A stretch of DNA of 64,000 nucleotides from Nephromyces sp. MM_2019 (Eukaryota > Apicomplexa > Aconoidasida > Nephromycida), in contig JADHZB010000657.1 of assembly GCA_015657535.1 (NCBI GenBank), forward strand, positions 1-64,000, given 5' to 3'. A program made the translations under genes and the position numbers. The notes beneath the pieces are model-generated. The model made no database searches. It was not told the origin of the DNA and worked only from the letters and a program-made list of their open reading frames with translations. Each line of letters opens with the position of its first letter. The first letter of the stretch is position 1. Shown piece after piece: positions 61,847 through 64,000 of this stretch.

Positions 61847-64000
61847 ATGATACTTATAAATATCGTTTTGCCTTTGATCATTGTGATTTCATCATCCTTG
61901 ATTTCACTTTTTGTTGTTAAGTTTTTTATCTCTAACAAGGTTAGTCTATAAAATGACAAAAATCAAAAATTTCACAACTCTTTAACAAACTCTGAAACTT
62001 TGTAAGATTATTTTAAAAGCCTACTTCACTTATTTATGTGAATTCTATTTCTATCATCAGGCTCCCATGTATTTATTAATGCTAAATATCTTCTACCTTT
62101 TTATAAGCATCTTAAGTCTTGGAATGATTGCACTCGATATCTTGATAGCAAACATCTTTTATAATGATAAGATGAAACCTCAAGGTATACTTAGATATAT
62201 TTGATCTAAAAACCCTTTATACTCTCGAATATATTGACGTTAAATCAAAATTCTGTAGCGACATGGATGTTTACACTTTGGTCCACCATTTATTGGAATA
62301 GAGTGCTTATTAGATTTCTGGCATTTCCTTTAACAATGGGGGTAAGATCCTCAGCTTATTCTTGCAATAAAAATTTCCTTAAGGTTTATCAAAAATATAC
62401 ATCTTATCTTTTAAATAAGTTTTACGAATCAGGGCATATTGACATCATGCCACGGTTAAAAGAGTCTGTCCTAACTAATTTCCGAACCTTATTAATATAT
62501 TTTGTATTTCTAGTCCCAGTGTTTCTCCTAGTCACAATCTTCCTAGTAAGCAATTATTCATGGTTTACAACATTTGAAGATATACACAATTTTGAAACCA
62601 CAGGGTTTTCAGTATTTTCAAGCCATATATATCGCATTTCATAATATATACGGCTTAATGGGTGTCTTATGGCTATTAGCATATGGAACCTACTTCATAC
62701 CTTTTCGCTGTTTCAAAAAGTCCAACCCAACAAAACAGCTAATAGGATGGTATAAATAATTTACATGTTGAATCCCTACCAATTGTTTTTTATATGCTTT
62801 TTCATTTGACCTGTTAAAATCCATATTTTGGAGTTTAATGGCCACCTAAATATACATATATAGGCTATGCACATAATTTCACAACTAAATAAACAGATAT
62901 ATATTCATCATTACACATAAAGACTTAGAGAAAACTTAAGATTTAATCAATGTATTATTTTTAGCTACCAGGAAGTAATACTTTCTTACGACCAATTTAC
63001 TTCAAATGCAATAGAATTAGAGAAAGTGGTTGTTGATTTCGTATCACTGGATACTCATAGGAGCTCCATACTAATTAATTACAAGAAATCTATTAGGCTG
63101 CTTTTAGCGAATGATAAATTTTTGAATAAATTACTATTCTTGAACTTAATATCTTATCCAGTGACTCCTGATGCAGATAGTGGTGAGAGCTTATATGAAC
63201 TTTCAGAATCTGAGTTAAGACTGCTTAAACTCCAAATTATAAAATATAATGCAAAAATTAAATCAATTATACACAAATTGGAAGTTTCGTATAATGTATG
63301 GCAAAACAATCTGAATCGCACAATTCATCTTTCATCAATATCTGATGATACAATAGATGATTCGGGGGATCTATTATCCACATCAGACAATCCCAGTCCA
63401 TACATTGAACTTCTTCCACCCTCAACACCTAATTTAGAAATACTTTCACAACAAGAAACACATTTACCCCAACATAGCTTTTTATCAAAACTGATAGCAA
63501 TTAAAAAAAAAGTCCAGGCATTTTTAAATATAAATTTAAAGCCATTCTGCTTTAAATTACTATTCTTAATAACACTTGTTATTGGATCACTCCTCTTATT
63601 TTCTGAAATAACACTGGTTTCTCAAACACCTATGCTTTCAATCTTTTCTATACTTAGGAACCCAACTCATAAACAGCAAGCGAATCTTTACCATATTCCA
63701 GTAACGGCATATCGCCAAATGAAACCACATAAAAGTAGATTATTTGAGAGCAGTCACATCATTGAAATTCTTTTCCTAGATAATAAAGGCTTCCAAATAA
63801 ACTCTTCCCTAACTTTTGATAAAATCCCATATGAATATGTATATGAGCTGTTTAACATTCCTAGAAAAAACGATTCTCAACTCGAAAACAAAACAGAAAA
63901 AATAAATGATGAGAATCTTTTAATAAAGAGACTTCATAATTTGGCAGCTTCAAAATTACCGAAATTAAGTGTCATAACTACACTTGGAAACTTCTTTACT
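61847..64000 (+). CDS. LMBR1 domain-containing membrane protein (LMBD2-like), 3' truncated
   Basis: Exons 61847-61939, 62061-62184, 62259-62545, 62604-62749, 62965 to beyond 64000; about 560 codons are inside the window and the frame is open to the edge. The LMBR1 pattern is visible: two N-terminal helices (IVLPLIIVISSSLISLFVVK, YLLMLNIFYLFISILSLGMI), then FTLWSTIYWNRVLIRFLAFP, matching the W-x-x-x-Y-W-x-x-x-x-x-W-x-x-x-P signature, LKESVLTNFRTLLIYFVF, and HNIYGLMGVLWLLAYGTYFI (cf. N-T-W-G-L-F-L...LLGYG). A long charged cytoplasmic loop with helical heptads follows (LLKLQIIKYNAKIKSIIHKL), then another helix near residue 390-410 (LLFLITLVIGSLLLF). The family has nine helices and acts in receptor signalling or lysosomal cobalamin export; the role here is unknown. 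Confidence 0.8.

Overview
The window is intron-rich, AT-rich eukaryotic nuclear DNA (roughly a quarter to 30 % G+C by eye). It most likely comes from an apicomplexan or close relative. The best lineage marker is an IMC sub-compartment protein (ISP) at 35901-36521, with an N-terminal MGNNACC acylation signal and a PH-like fold. Genes are split by many short GT-AG introns, typically about 45-120 nt. The frequent introns argue against Cryptosporidium and the base composition against most coccidia. Several genes (SPO11, an ATP13A-like P5 ATPase, MRS2, tri-snRNP 27K, a BAF60-like subunit, Ub-L40) are general eukaryotic ones. The standard genetic code fits every gene modelled. All spliced models were built by eye; for every complete model the exon lengths sum to a multiple of three and the reading phase is continuous.

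Layout. 1-7769: TG- and CA-rich low-complexity DNA and a 13-exon DPH6 gene (diphthamide synthase, PP-loop plus RidA-like domains) whose first introns are made of the same TG/CA DNA. 9337-15754 (-): a 1546-residue P5-type ATPase with a cysteine-rich, signal-peptide-bearing N-terminal ectodomain. 15755-20090: a 4.3-kb stretch without recognisable genes. 20091-22949 (+): FKBP/TPR protein and ENY2/Sus1. 23423-26555 (-): an 851-residue DEAD-box-family protein whose ATPase motifs are almost all degenerate. 26762-28412 (+): two small membrane proteins. 29260-31008 (+): MRS2-type Mg2+ channel. 31726-34463 (+): Pcf11-like zinc-finger protein. 34850-38185 (-): coiled-coil protein, ISP, and ubiquitin-L40. 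40688-42711 (+): NAD kinase. 44866-47607 (+): polytopic protein that resembles bacterial CstA/BtsT carbon-starvation (peptide/pyruvate) transporters. 47808-51456 (-): CCCH zinc-finger protein and tri-snRNP 27K. 53234-55709 (+): BAF60/SMARCD-like SWI/SNF subunit. 55966-57169 (-): SPO11. 57547-59740 (-): pyruvate (or indolepyruvate) decarboxylase. 61847-64000 (+, cut by the window edge): LMBR1-domain protein.

The genes do not form operons. Shared themes are mRNA and chromatin functions (ENY2, Pcf11-like, CCCH, 27K, BAF60), membrane transport (P5 ATPase, MRS2, CstA-like, LMBR1), and pyruvate metabolism (the decarboxylase and perhaps the CstA-like carrier). The most surprising items are the CstA-like carrier, the catalytically degenerate DEAD-box protein, the ectodomain P5 ATPase, and the alternating TG/CA polarity of the first 5 kb.
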